Of a DNA stretch of 64,000 nt, positions 1-52,619 are shown in pieces. The notes under the pieces are model-generated. The model was not told where the DNA came from and did no database searches. It was given only the letters and a program-made list of their open reading frames with translations. This DNA is from Salvelinus alpinus (Eukaryota; Chordata; Actinopteri; Salmoniformes; Salmonidae). Position 1 is the first letter of the stretch; every line of letters starts with the position of its first letter. Made by a program: the position numbers and the translations under genes. The stretch is taken from the NCBI RefSeq assembly GCF_045679555.1, contig NC_092115.1:35596728-35660727 (forward strand). Reading direction: 5' to 3'.

Positions 1-186
1 GAAAGTTGAGGGCCTAGTAGTGTCTGCAGGTTTATGTTTTTTCCTTTTCAATTAAGCCCTAGACAACCAGGTGTGGGGAGTTCCTTACTAATTGGTGCAC
101 ACACTTGCACAATGCACACTTGCACAATGCACACATATTTTCCCCTTACTTATTTTGGCAAACACAGAGACAAGCATACCCATTTT

Positions 187-1112
187 GGTAACAATTTACC
201 AGACACCCAGTCATAACCATGTCATAATATGTCATAGTTGACATAGCTTGTCATAACCTGTCATAACACTCTCATGACCCATATATTTATACCTGTTGTG
301 ATATATATTGTGTTATTTTATGGCTGGTTATGACACCTACATAAGAGTGTCAAAACCAACATTTATTCAAATGTATTTTTTTCCCTGCCAAGAAGTTTCC
401 TTTCGTTTGAAAGTTTGCTTTGGTGTTGTCATAATGAATTCTTTAGTCATGTTTTTTTCCATCATATTTCAAATAACTTTCAGAAAATGCACTTTATGAC
501 ACTGTCATGAAGCATTAGGACCATCCTGTGTCACTTTATTTGGACTACGAAAATGCACTTTATGACACGGTCAAGAAGCATTATGACCATCCTAATCATA
601 TAAGCCAGATAGGCCTATCACGTACATTCCCTTATGTCAGTCATCAGTTAAAAAGAGGGTGTCTTGTCCTGCTCCTGCATTCATCCCAGTCATCAGCAAC
701 AGAGCATTGGGGTAGGTGCATGTCTGACATCAATTTGTGCGCAATTACAATGATAATTGAAAATGGTACATTTCAGAAAATGTTATGTAACATAAACATA
801 ATATTGACAAGTAGGCTATGGCGTAATGGAATGTGTTGCCTTGTGAGGTAGGTTTTGTGGGTTTTGACACTCTTATGAAGGTGTCATAACCAGCCATACA
901 AGAACTACTGTTGAAGGTTTTGTGTGTTTTGACACTCTTATGAAGGTGTCATAACCAGCCATAAAATAGTACAATATGTCACAACAGGTCTTAATATATG
1001 TGTCAAGACAGTGTTATGACCATATTATGACAGTTATGTCAGCTGTTAGGACGTTATGATATGGTTATGACAGTGTCATAATGTGTTATTACACTGGGTG
1101 TCAAGTGTTACC
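187..1112. mobile_element. TIR DNA element with TGTCATAA-rich arms (MITE-like)
   Basis: The left arm (about 187-352) and right arm (about 866-1112) are inverted copies. GGTAAC at 187 mirrors GTTACC at 1107-1112, and the inner ends ATGGCTGGTTATGACACC and GGTGTCATAACCAGCCAT match exactly in reverse. The arms are full of TGTCATAA units. The interior has no transposase frame that I recognise. A 50-60 bp internal tandem duplication (CACTTTATGACAC and GCATTA both twice) lies at about 487-595. Superfamily not assigned. Confidence 0.7.
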
Positions 1113-2147
1113 TTAATCTTCTCTAAGACGGCAAACTAGTTGCAACACATCCACATGCTAAAAATAATTTGAAGATCAGAAAATGTAATTTTAGTGTGTC
1201 ACCATCTTGCTTCATGGAGGAGGTTATGGAACAGGCACAGTTTGAGCTACTCTAGGAAGTGACGTTGCAGGCAAGGTCAGTGCTGCCCCTTCTCATTGAG
1301 TATCTCAAGTTGAAAGCCGACTGGGATACTGCAGACTGCTGTAGCCACTAAATGATCCTTATAACTTCTTCTGTGTGCGATACTAAAACAATCGGTTCAA
1401 GGACATACATCTGGTGAAATAGCAGCACGTATTGGTACCATTATTGTGTTCGATTAAAAAAAATATATTCACGGATATTGACCACGAAGATCTCCATACT
1501 TTGATTGACTATAATGGGGGATTCTGTTTTCTAAAAACATTGCCTGCAGTACCCCGGTCAGCCTTGAACTGAAATCCTCAATGAGAGGGGCCAGTCGTTC
1601 TCCCCTGCTCCAACATAATGTGATAACGACTGAAAGGGAAAGAGGATACCTACAACTGAATGCATTCAACCGAAATGTGTATTCTGCATTTCACCAAACC
1701 AATTTGAATTAGAGAGGTGCGGGGGGCTGTCTTAATCGATATCATCAGGGCCCGGGAGAAGTTGTTGTTGGGGGTTAACTGCCTTGTTCAAGGGCAGACT
1801 GATGTGACCAAAAACAATTATTTCAGTCCTGGCTGTCCCCCCATATAGTCTGCTCTGTGTACAGAAAAACAAACAAACACACACACATTTTTGTACTGAC
1901 AAAGTGAAACAGGACTTGTCTCATTGGTGATGGTTTACTGTTTCCCAATGATCTCTCCAGGCAAATACAGTTCTTGTCAGAGCATGTGGTCTCCATAGCA
2001 GCCCATTGGGTAATACAGTAAACACTCGGAGTATATGAATGAACCTGGTTACTTTAATCCAATAGGAATCTTTCCACAAGCGGCAGACGAGTCATTCTGT
2101 CCTGTTTCAACCCTTAAGGAAAGTACAGTATCAGAATGTCCATTGTA
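1113..2147. other. Upstream intergenic stretch with a degenerate SINE-like fragment
   Basis: At about 1670-1800 the text GAGAGGTGCGGGGGGCTG and TTAACTGCCTTGTTCAAGGG resembles parts of common salmonid repeats. Elsewhere I see no gene or structure. Confidence 0.35.
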
Positions 2148-3594
2148 CAGTACATACAAAGGTATTCAGACCCCTTGACTTTTTCCACATTTTGTTACGT
2201 TACAGCTTTCATCTAAAATATATTCAATTGTTTTTTCCCCCACATCAATCTATGCACAATACCCCATAATGACAAAGCAATTTAAAAGCAAAATGCATTT
2301 TTTTTTTTTTTATATGACATTTACATAAGTATTCAGACCCTTTACTCAGTACTTTGTTGAAGCGCCTTTGGCAGTGAATACAGCCTTGAATCTGCAAGCT
2401 TGGGACACCTGTATTTGGGGAGTTTCTCCCATTCTTCTCTGCAGATCCTCTCAAGCTCTGTCAGGTTGGATGGGGAGTGTTGCTGCACAGCTATTTTCAG
2501 GTCTCTCCAGAGATGTTCGATCCGTTTCAAGTCCGGGCTCTGGCTAGGCCACTCAAGGCATTCAGAGACTTGCCCCAAAGCCACTCCTGCATTGTCTTGG
2601 CTGTGTGCTTAGGGTCGTTTTCCTTTTGGAAGGTCCTGACTAGTCTCCCAGTCCCTGGTCCTGAAAAACATACCCACAGCATGATGCTGCCACCACCATG
2701 TTTCACTGTAGGGATGGTACCAGGTTTCCCCCAGACGTGATGCTTGACATTCAGGCCAAAGAGTTCAATTTTGGTTTCATCAGACCAGAGAATCTTGTTT
2801 CTCATGGTCTGAGACTCTTTAGATGCCTTTTGGACAACTCCAAGAGGGATGTCATGTGCCTTTTACTGAAGAGTGGCTTCCGTCTGGCCACATAAAGGCC
2901 TGATTGGTGGAGTGCTGTAGAGATGAACTATGAGTGACCATCAGGTTCTCGGTCACCTCCCTGACCAAGGCCCTTCTCCCCTCGATTGCTCAGTTTGGCC
3001 GGGTGGCGCGCTCTAGGAAGAGTCTTGGTGGTTCCAAACTTCTTCCATTTAAGAATGATGGAGGCCACTGTGTTGTTGGGGACCTTCAATGCTGCAGAAA
3101 TGTTTTGGTACCCTTCCCCAGATCTGTGCCTCGACACAATCCTGTCTCGGAGCTCTACGGAAAATTCCTTCAACCTCGTGGCTTGGTTTTTGCTCTGACA
3201 TGCACTGTCAACTGCGGGACCTATAGACAGGTGTTTGCCTTTCCAAATCATGTCCAATCAATTGAATTTACCACAGGTGGACTCCAATCAAGTTGTAGAA
3301 ACATCTCAAGATGATCAATGGAAACAGGATGCACCTTGGAAACAGGATGCACCTGAGTTCAATTTCAGGTCTCAAAGCAAAGTGTCTGAATACTTATGTA
3401 AATAAGGTATTTAAATAAGGTATTGCTACAATTTCTAAAAACCTGTTTTCGCTTCATCATTATGGGGTATTGTGCGTAGATTGAGGAGGGGAAAAAAGTA
3501 TGAAGTCGATTTTAGAAAAAGGCTGTAACCACCAAACGTAACGTAACAAAATGTGAAAAAAGTCAAGGGGTCTGAATACTTTCCGAATGCACTG
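2148..3594 (-). mobile_element. Tc1-like transposon, full length, inactive
   Basis: Inverted ends of the type GTATTCAGACCCCTTGACTT (left) and its reverse complement (right, ending CCGAATGCACTG at 3594) frame about 1.45 kb, with TA at the left junction. Transposase coding lies on the minus strand. This is the GTATTCAGACC family seen several times in the window. Confidence 0.9.
2342..3257 (-). pseudogene. Tc1-like transposase, frameshifted
   Basis: DDE transposase remnant. The N-terminal part (3257-2928) has the paired-like HTH text RDRIVSRHRSGEGYQNISAA and KKFGTTKTLPRARHPAKL. The middle part (2805-2527) has ILWSDETKIELFG with a catalytic Asp and GGGSIMLWVCFSG. The C-terminal part (2584-2342) has WPSQSPDLKRIEHLW carrying the third acidic residue. 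The three parts are in different frames, so the gene is dead. A full Tc1 transposase is about 340 residues. Confidence 0.9.
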
Positions 3595-4740
3595 AGTAGT
3601 CAATCCAATTTCATCATGAAAAGGTGAGACAGATCTGTGGCGATTTTCCATGGAGTGTGTTGGTTTACCGTAGCCTCATTTGGCTCCCCCTGACTCCCTC
3701 CTACCCTGCAGTGCACCCTGGGTCTGTGGTCAAGAGCAAGACATTGAGAGATAGAGGCGTATTCTATCCAACAAATGTAACAATGCCTCTTTAATCTTTC
3801 ATATCCATTGAGTAGGGTGTAGCATACACCATATAATTATTTAATTAAGATCTATCTTGACCCCATTGAAGTAGTAGTAGGGAACCTGTTTCTCAATACA
3901 ACACTGCCAGCGTGTGGTTAAAGTACAGTATCTCTGTCTCATGCAGATTCCTGACATTGGTACCCAGATGAGGTTTCTTGTCTCCATGCATTCATTCACC
4001 AATCACCATGAACCTGCTAATGGAGTATTTCCAAGAGTGGTGTTAGGATAGGCTTATCTGACTGAATGGTTATTGATATTAAAATGCTTGTCTTCACTGA
4101 ATATCATATGTGTATCTTTGTATGTATCTTGTCACGGAATAGGCCATATGATTAAAACTGTTAATATACCCAGTATTACATTACATTGTTATAACCGTGT
4201 AATAGTTTGTACTTGAATGATATCACTGCATATTGAAGGATGATTGTTCCATCTGTCTGGGGCTATTTCTATTCCCAATATACATATTTTATACCAGGTT
4301 ACATTACATTTGCCTGACGACTGAAACGGAATTCTTCCTCTGCTCTATGTTCAATGGGGAGAAGAAACTAACATCTCTGGGCCACTGGCGTATAGTTTAC
4401 CACCGCTGCAACCCCCAACCCTTACTAAAAACGAAATATATCAAATAAAATGTAGGTTGGGGTCCACCCGGAGTTCAGGTCCACCAGATAGCATATGAAC
4501 ACGTCATAAACCATGATATTCTCTTTAAATTACAGGCAATTTGCTTTAAAACTGCAACATTTTCTCTCAGACTCGTGGCAAAATGTGTAGAATAGCAGGA
4601 AATTGGCTCAGGGATTAACATTGTGTTAATAGTAAGATAAATATTTTTGGGGAAAAAGCTGAGATTGTCCAGTCTTTCAAGGATCCCTCTAAAACGGCAA
4701 CATTTTCTCTCAGCCTCATGGTTAAATGTGTAAAATAGCA
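3595..4740. other. Upstream intergenic stretch; internal direct repeat near its end
   Basis: No gene seen. At 4548-4600 and 4690-4740 two near-identical blocks beginning GCAACATTTTCTCTCAG recur about 140 bp apart, part of a common salmonid repeat. Confidence 0.4.
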
Positions 4741-5188
4741 TGAGCTATAAAACTGCCGTGGGCGTACATCGCGTTGCGTTTGGGAGCAAGGAGTTTGGGT
4801 AGCCAGGCAAACATTACATGACGCTGGTCTTTACGCCTTCATGGGGAGTGTTGCGCTGCTGGAAACATCAAAGCGCAGGCGTAGACTCTGGAGGTATGAT
4901 TACTGTACATGGCCATCGATGCCGCTGGATAAACCAAACCAGCGATGTAAATAACAGCGACGGAGGCGGTGGATCTAACATGCCTAATTCTATCACAGCT
5001 TGACATGAGCAAATAATACATGGCATCTGGGTTTATCCCCTTGGCAAAACCACCGCGGCCGTCCTTTTATGCGCGTCTCCGACTTTGGCTTTGACAGCTC
5101 ACCGGATGGTTTTCTTAATTTGACTCACGAACCTAATCACACGACGGGCGGTTTTATCTAATAACCCACTTGGGAAAAACGGGTCATT
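4741..5188 (+). promoter_or_regulatory. Putative promoter and 5' UTR region of mmp16
   Basis: This stretch has more CpG (tgcgcgtctccg, accgcggccg) than its neighbours and leads straight into the first coding exon. I see no clear TATA box at a sensible distance. The transcription start is not visible, so the role is inferred from position only. Confidence 0.3.
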
Positions 5189-45612
<40,424 letters not shown>

Positions 45613-46775
45613 GCTAAACCTAAGAGGGAACTGGAACTGTAGGGGAGGTGTATGGAACTTCCACTAGGGACTGTGGGAAGAGCGATCAAACTCCTATTGC
45701 GCTCTAGTTGTTAAACCAACTCCCTCTGTGGATGGACAGTATATGCAGTACAGTAGAGAAGTCCTCTACTGTGCTTTGCCCTCTTTGTGACATGCAAGGT
45801 GGAGCAAAGCTAGCCGTCTTCATTCAAGACTATGATGGACTGTGGCTGCCAAATCCAACGATGATGTGTCTGATTTAACTCTATCATTGGGTACACTCAG
45901 TAGTTATTGGAGAAAAAGGAAAGCTGTGTGGGACCTATGTATTTCTCTGTCTCTGCACGCCCCTAACAAGCCCTTACTATCTACAGTACAGTGGACCATT
46001 TAGTAATAGGCTACTACTTTTTATTTTCATGTCCTAGTAAAGTTCAAGTTGCCCAGACTCTGTGCTTTCAAATATTAGTACTTGTGAGGTGGACTGTCTG
46101 ATACCCAAACCAAATATGACCTTTGACCTATCTTCCCTTCCTAGTGAGGATTACGACTCCGGGATTCTTTGTCGGGATGTTTAATTCTAATCTCTATGGA
46201 TCTAACATCATCATGACATGACATCACGCTGACGTTTTCTTTGGCCATGTCTTTTCCATATCTGCTCATGACCATCCGTCTGGTCTGGTGTGCTCTCTGT
46301 CTGTCTGTGGTCTATGGGAAGCAGCAGCAGCTAGGAACAGAGCTGAGGACTGAATAAGACTGTTGTGGCAGTCTGTCTCTAACACAGGGGCCAAAACCAT
46401 CTCTGCAATATTTTGGAGACTGCCTTAATCATAGCTTACTTTTGTTATGTTTCTTTGTGTGTGTGTGAGTGTGTTTGCGTGACTGGGTCTGTGTGGGTGT
46501 GTGTGCGTTAACATATCTACTGTATGTAGGCTCCACAAATCTGTATGAAGATAGTGGTAGTGGGGTTTACTCTATTCGTTTCTTAACATCTTTTGACATG
46601 TTCTTCTGACTGGCAGTGACAGCGGTTGGTTTTTCATGTATTCTTTTACATGGTGTGATAAAAAAAGTTCAAGAAAAAGTGGCAAAATCCTGGCTGTGAT
46701 CTGAAGACATATACAGTAGGTACAGTCAATGTGAATACAATATACAGTAGGTCCCAATAAACATGTTACAGTATA
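45613..46775 (+). other. mmp16 3' UTR
   Basis: Sequence after the stop has no coding signature. It contains a short GT-rich tract (about 46458-46510) and ends near the first good AATAAA. The extent is inferred from that signal. Confidence 0.55.
46756..46761 (+). terminator. Likely mmp16 polyadenylation signal AATAAA
   Basis: First canonical AATAAA after the stop codon, about 1.14 kb downstream of it, followed by a T- and GT-rich stretch. Confidence 0.5.
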
Positions 46776-47024
46776 TTGTCTCTGAATTGCCCATGGTTGC
46801 CCTCCGTGATATTAAAATCAGTGTGGTTGTGTGATGTCACGTTCCTCTCGACGTGTGTGAGATGACTCAGTATGTGAGATTCCCGGTGAACGTGAAGAAA
46901 CTTATTTTTACATTTTTAGGGATTTGAGTTGTCCACATTTGTGGTACTTCTTTTTTGTTTTTACTTAAATATTTTATACAATCAGGATATTGAACTCCAT
47001 ATCAACAGCTATATCAATACCATA
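46776..47024. other. Intergenic, nothing recognised
   Basis: Sequence between the mmp16 polyadenylation region and the next transposon. Confidence 0.4.
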
Positions 47025-47594
47025 CAGTGCCTTGTGAAAGTCTACACACCCTTGTAAAAGTGAACATTTCGTTTCTTAAATTTCCATCTAAAAAGAGATT
47101 AAATTGGGATTTTTTTTGTGTACACAATCTACTCCACAGTGAAAGAACATGGCAAATAAATAAACTTTTTGGCCTCAATAAATAAAAGGTTTGGGGCAAA
47201 TCCAACACATCACAGAGTGAAAAAGGGTTTTTACAAGTATTGTGGGGGCAATATCATGTTATGGGTATGCATGTCACCGGCAAGAACTGGGGAGTTGGTC
47301 CAGATCCCAAAAATATGAAAGGAACAAAGCCAATGTAAAAATGTTGAGGAAAAGCTGCCTCAGTCCTCTGAAGACCTAACACTAAAATATAATTGTATTT
47401 TTCAGTGGGACAAATAAACACATTTTAAGGCGAAATACACTCCAGAATGGCTTTCGAAGATGCGTTTAGTGTTCCTTAGTGGTCCAGTCTCAGTCCTGAC
47501 TTAAATCTCCTTGAAAAACAGAGACAAGGTTTAAATATTTCTATACATCAATAATTTCCAACGAAATTGACTGAGTTTGAGCAATTTTGACAAA

Positions 47595-48092
47595 AACAAT
47601 GGATATACAAAACATTAAGGACACCTGCTCTTTCCATGACATAGACTGACCAGGTGAATCCAGGCGAAAGCTATGATCCTTCATTGATGTCACTTGTTGA
47701 ATTCCCTTCAATCAGTGTAGATGAAGGGGAGGAGACAGGTTAAATAATGATTTTTAAGCCTTGAGACAATTGAGACATGGATTGTGTATGTGTGCCATTC
47801 AGAGGGTGAATGGTTAAGACAAAAGAGCCTTTGAACGGGGCATGGTAGTAGGTGCCAGGCGCACTGATTTGTGTCAAGAACTGCAACGCTGCTGGGTTTT
47901 ACACACTCAAAAGTTTCCTATGTGTATCAAGAATTGTCCACCACCCAAAGGACATCCAGCCAATTTGACACAACTGTGGGAAGCATTGGAGTGAACATGG
48001 GCCAGCATCCTGGTCGAATGCTTTCGACACCTTGTAGAGTCCATGCCCCGGTGAATTGGAAGCTGTCCTTAATGTTTTGTACACTCAGTGTA
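47595..48092. mobile_element. Non-autonomous Tc1/mariner-like element nested in the Tc1
   Basis: The left end ATACAAAACATTAAGGACAC and right end GTCCTTAATGTTTTGTACAC, followed by TCAGTGTA, are inverted copies about 490 bp apart. The same terminal block stands alone at about 8608-8636. Confidence 0.75.
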
Positions 48093-48104
48093 TGTTGCCC
48101 TAAA

Positions 48105-48490
48105 AAAGAGATTCCCAAACATGTTTGCCCCACGACACCATTTTGATATCTGAAAATTAAAAGCCAATGTAAACGTTTTTATTTGGGGCTATGGCAGTCA
48201 ATTGAAAAACATTCTAACAGTATTTCTGATTGTCTTCTTAACTCACCATCACATCATTTTAATGTGGGTCTATGACAATCAATTGCAAATTAGTCAGACA
48301 TAATTGACCTAATCTCGCCACCACTAATGGTTGGAGGTTCTTAAATTCAGGGGGCATGGTCGACAGTGCACACCTCATCTCTGCTGTCACTTCCAACCTG
48401 GATCGATATTTGGTTTTAATGCAGATGAGAGCACTGAATCCAGCTTCACACAGATATGAGCTGGCGAAGGGTACCATGAGATTTATGGTG
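48105..48490 (-). pseudogene. hAT transposase 3' end (SCAND3/ZBED-like)
   Basis: Minus strand reads PFASSYLCEAGFSALICIKT and KYRSRLEVTAEMRCALS, typical of hAT transposases related to SCAND3/FAM200/ZBED5. The left end resembles a hAT terminus (TTCCCAAACATGTTTGCCCC). Another unrelated insertion (CAACTGGGAACTCGG) cuts its 5' side. Confidence 0.8.
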
Positions 48491-48819
48491 CTTTCAAGAC
48501 AACTGTTCCCACGTTTAAAACAACTGGGAACTCGGAACTGGGAACTCAGAAATCTCAGACTTCCGACCTCAGTGCTTTCAAAACAAAAAATATGATTTAA
48601 ATTTAAGGCAGAGAAATGTGAAAACTGTGCTAGGGGTGTGTAGACTTTCACTAGACACTGTATCGTAACCCGTAGAAATCATATAACTAAAGGGTTCTTA
48701 TCAAGTCATTCATTTTTCATTGTTGTTCTCCATGGATCATTTAATCTAGAGTCGATGTCCGCGCCCCCGTAGAAATCTAATTTCGCACTTCCGCTGAAAA
48801 GTAACAGAGCAAGAGCGGT

Positions 48820-49440
48820 TTTTGGCAGACCATGAGACATCCCGAAAATCGGTCTTCTCACAAAATCGTCTGTAAGATCGAACAGTTTGGCCTACAAAAC
48901 TCTATGGAAATGTGAGACTCTCACAAACAGGTACATGTCGGTTGTTGCTCTAGAACTCCCACAGGCCTCACAAGACTCGTCCTGAAGGTCCCCAGGTACC
49001 AGTTCGAAAAAATGAATGGAAGTGTATCTGGAGATTGGGGTTAGATACATAACAAAAAAATAACAAATGTTATCTGATCTTTTTTTATATCTCTCAGATA
49101 TCAGACAGACGCTTCAGAACAAACTTCCTTTAGATTTTTTGGGGGGACTCGGTTGTTCAATGTGAATCTGTTATTCAATACGTTTGGATAGGCTAATAGT
49201 AGTAAGACCAAATAAAAATGGTCATAAAAAACAAAAAAATATGATTTATACAAGGGGTCTTAAAATTAAAAATCAAATAGAAATATTATGTTTGGTATGA
49301 CTTTCTTAAAACAATTCCATATGGCTTAGTAGCTTAGTATTCCATGTCAATTCGTGAAGTATGCTGAAATTCAAATTTTCCCTAACAAGGATTTGGAATT
49401 CAGTTGGTGTACTTCCTGAATTGACTGAATTGAATTTAAA
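48820..49440. repeat. Interspersed repeat, copy 1
   Basis: Shares blocks in the same order with 56400-56910: GACCATGAGACATCCCGAAA, TATGGAAA, CTCACAAACA, TATATCTC, AAAACAATTCCATATG. No coding content seen. Confidence 0.7.
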
Positions 49441-50523
49441 TGGAACCCAACTCTGAAGCAGAGCCAGTCAGGCTAGTTCAGTTCAGTCAGTACTGTATTG
49501 CTGTATTTATTCCTCTGTGCTCATCAGCACCTCAGTCTCGTTGCACTGTTCTGAGGGCAAGATAAAGTCTGTCAATAAAGTGTATTTTAAAATGCAGTGC
49601 AGCTTTTTGGGCATCATGCTTTGTTTGTTGTTGGTTGTTTTTGTCATTGTACATTACAGTCACGTTATTCATGTAAATGTTATTTTCCTTTTAAGTGTTT
49701 AAATCTAAGACAATTCTATTTATAAGTTATCATCAAATGAAATACAGTGGTAGTAGTATCATCGCCAACAGAAGTGATGATTGAAGTTTGAAAGCAAAGA
49801 GATCGAAAGAGAAAATTAGAAAAAAGGCTAAACCAAAAGGATGAATACGCTTAAAAAAGGCTTTGCCATTTAATAATTTCGGATTGTATAGAGAATTCCA
49901 TCTGTGCGTACAAAGGATCAGCATCAATGCCATAACAAGCCAAAACCCTATAATTTTATAGTCAACTAACATGAGATCTTCTCCACTAAGGGCAAAAGGG
50001 AATATCATAAAAACCAGGAGCATTAAATGTTAAAACTGTCTGGCATAGTAACCAGCTCTGTCTGTCCTCTGGAAGTAGATAAGTGATGCCTTTACCAGGC
50101 TCTTGAGTGCCTCTCTCTCTGCTGCTTTGACACATGCTGTTAAGCCATTACGGATAATTTGGAGTGCTATTAATGGAAGTGGGAAGAGGCCATTACACAG
50201 CAGTCGATACAAGAGACATGACATTTTTGGAAAGAGAGAGAGAGAGAAGGGGGGCGCACACTCCCACAGCACAGACCCATATATTCATATCCATCTGTTT
50301 TGTCCTTGACAATTAATGACATTCAACAAAACAAAAATACTAAAAACACACTGTGAAAGCAGTGTGACGTGTGATGGGATGATTACAGAAAAAACATATG
50401 CTAATGAAGATAAGGTCAAAGATGGTGAAGGTTTGAAATATGTATTATCCAGGACAGTTACAGTAGTACTGCAGCACCACGGTAGGTACCACATCTTTGA
50501 TTAACAGTGACAGGTAGCAGATT
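49441..50523. other. Intergenic, nothing recognised
   Basis: No repeat family or convincing ORF. Confidence 0.35.
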
Positions 50524-51303
50524 AATCAAATAAAATTGTGTTTGTCACATGCGCCGAATACAACAAATGTAGACCTTTCAGTGAAAAGCTTACTTACAAG
50601 CCCATTACCAACAAAGGAGTTAAGAAAAAACCAAGTGTTAATAAAGTATTTACTAAATAAAGTAAACAATAAATAAATACAAATAAAAATGAAAAAAATA
50701 AGAACATTGAAAAATAATAAAATGAAAGAGCAACAATAAAAAACAGTAACGGGGCTATGTACAGAGTCAATGTGCAGGGGCACAGGTTAGTCGAGGTGAT
50801 TCAGGTAGTATGTGCATGTAGGGTAGCCATTTAGTTAGTTGTTCTGGAGTATTTTGGCTTGGGGGTAGATGCTTTTAAGAAGCTTTTTGGACCTAGACTT
50901 GGTGCTTCAGTACCGCTTGCTGTGCGGTAGCAGAGAGAACAGTCTATGACTAGGGTGGCTGGAGTCTTTGGCAATTTGTAGGGCCTTCCTCTGACACCGC
51001 CTGGTATATAGGTCCTGGATGGCAGGAACCTTGGCCCCAGTGATTTACTGGGCCGTATGCACTCTGTAGTGCCTTGCAGTCGGAGGCCGTGCAGTTGCCA
51101 TACCAGGCGGTGATGCAACCAGTCAGGATACTCTCAATGGTGCAGCTGTAGATCTTTTTGAGGATCAGAGGGCCCATGCCAAATCTTCAGTCTTCTGAGG
51201 GGGAATAGTCATTGTCGTGCCCTCTTCAAGACTGTCTTGGTGTGTTTGGACCATGACAGTTCGTTGGGGATGTGGACATCAAGGAACTTGAAGCGCTCAA
51301 CCT
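50524..51303 (-). mobile_element. 5'-truncated Rex1-like LINE (same family as 14663-18090)
   Basis: The minus strand has LKKIYSCTIESILTGCITAW and the same 3' UTR blocks (TGTGCGGTAGCAGAGAGAAC and GACTAGGGTGGCTGGAGTCT in + text). It is the last about 780 bp only. Confidence 0.82.
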
Positions 51304-51934
51304 GAGCTTCCCAGAACGGCTGGGGTAACTTGACATGCATCATGGGACAGAGACTTACAAGAGGATAATAACATTTTCACAGAAACAATTCATTATTGTT
51401 CTGCATGGGACACATTATTAATGTCACAGATGTTTCTTCCCTTGACCACACAACATAGTGCATGATAATACTCCATGGAAATGGTCATACCAGGTGAGAC
51501 ATGCAGACTCCTCAATTGGCATATCATCCAATTTGTGAATGATTATCTACTTTATGTATGAATGGAGAATATTCTGACCACTTCAGAGAGGTGGATCAGT
51601 AAAATAAACTTTCTGTAGGGATCTACAGCTATTTAAGGGCCATCAGAGAATCATTCAGGATGAAACTGTCTGATAAATCTACAGTATTTTATGAAATAAT
51701 TATAGTACAATATATAGTAGGTTAATATAACTCTCCTGATAAAAATAATAAAAAAGATTTTATGGTATTGCTTTGAGGAAAATGTTAAATATTTATTCAC
51801 AAAATATCCAAATTGTCCATCTCTCTTTCTCAACAGACAATTATCGGGTACATGTCAGCCCCACAATGTCATTGGTCAAACATTTACTGGTGGCCAATGA
51901 GTATCCAAGACAGGACCAATCATTGGACCAATCA
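51304..51934. other. Intergenic, nothing recognised
   Basis: AT-rich with no structure that I can name. Confidence 0.35.
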
Positions 51935-51935
51935 A

Positions 51936-52575
51936 GTGGCGCAGCGGTCTAAGGCACTGCATCTCAGTGCAAGAAGCATCACTACAAATCCAGGCTGAAT
52001 CACATCCGGCCATGATTGGGAGTCCCATAGGGTGGTGCACAATTGGCCCAGCGTCGCCAGGGTAAATCAAATCACATTTTATTTGTCACACACACATGGT
52101 TAGCAGATGAGTGTAGCGACATGCTTGTGCTTCTAGTTCCGACCATGCAGTAATATCTAACAAGTAATCTAACCTAACAATTTCACAACAACTACCTTAT
52201 ACACAGAAGTGTAAAGGAATGAATAAGAATATGTACATAAAAATATATGAATGAGCGATGGCCGAACGGCATAGGCAAGATGCAGTAGATGGTATAGAGT
52301 ACAGTATATACATATGAGATGAGTAATGTAGGGTATGTAAACATTATATAAAGTGGCATTGTTTAAAGTGGCTAGTGATACATTTATTACATCAATTTTT
52401 CATTATTAATGTGGCTAGAGATGAGTCAATATGTTGGCAACAGCCACTCAATGTTAGTGATGGCTGTTTAACAGTCTGATGGCCTTGAGATATAAGCTAT
52501 TTGTCAGTCTCTCGGTCCCCGCTTAGGCAGGCATTGTAAATAAGAATTTGTTCTTAACTGACTTGCCTAGTTAAT
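51936..52575 (+). mobile_element. tRNA-derived SINE split by a LINE 3' fragment
   Basis: 51936-52066 starts GTGGCGCAGCGGTCTAAGGC and continues GGGAGTCCCATAGGG, a salmonid SINE head. 52506-52575 is the matching tail TAAGAATTTGTTCTTAACTG. Between them, 52069-52505 is the reverse of a LINE 3' UTR (CAAATCACATTTTATTTGTC and AGATGCAGTAGATGGTATAG). Confidence 0.78.
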
Positions 52576-52619
52576 TTATTATCATTATTTTTTAAATCTC
52601 AACATAGCCTGGAACAAAG

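Larger units (their letters stand above)
47025..48660 (+). mobile_element. Tc1-like transposon carrying two nested insertions
   Basis: Starts CAGTGCCTTGTGAAAGTCTA after TA (47023-47024) and ends GACTTTCACTAGACACTG before TA (48661-48662). Transposase traces near 47240-47300 (GGNIMLWVCM, + strand) are degenerate. Inside are a non-autonomous element (about 47595-48092) and a hAT fragment. Confidence 0.82.

Noticed and set aside
528..851. 107-codon plus-strand frame in the first TIR element
   Set aside because: No transposase motif, and it overlaps the internal tandem duplication; probably chance.
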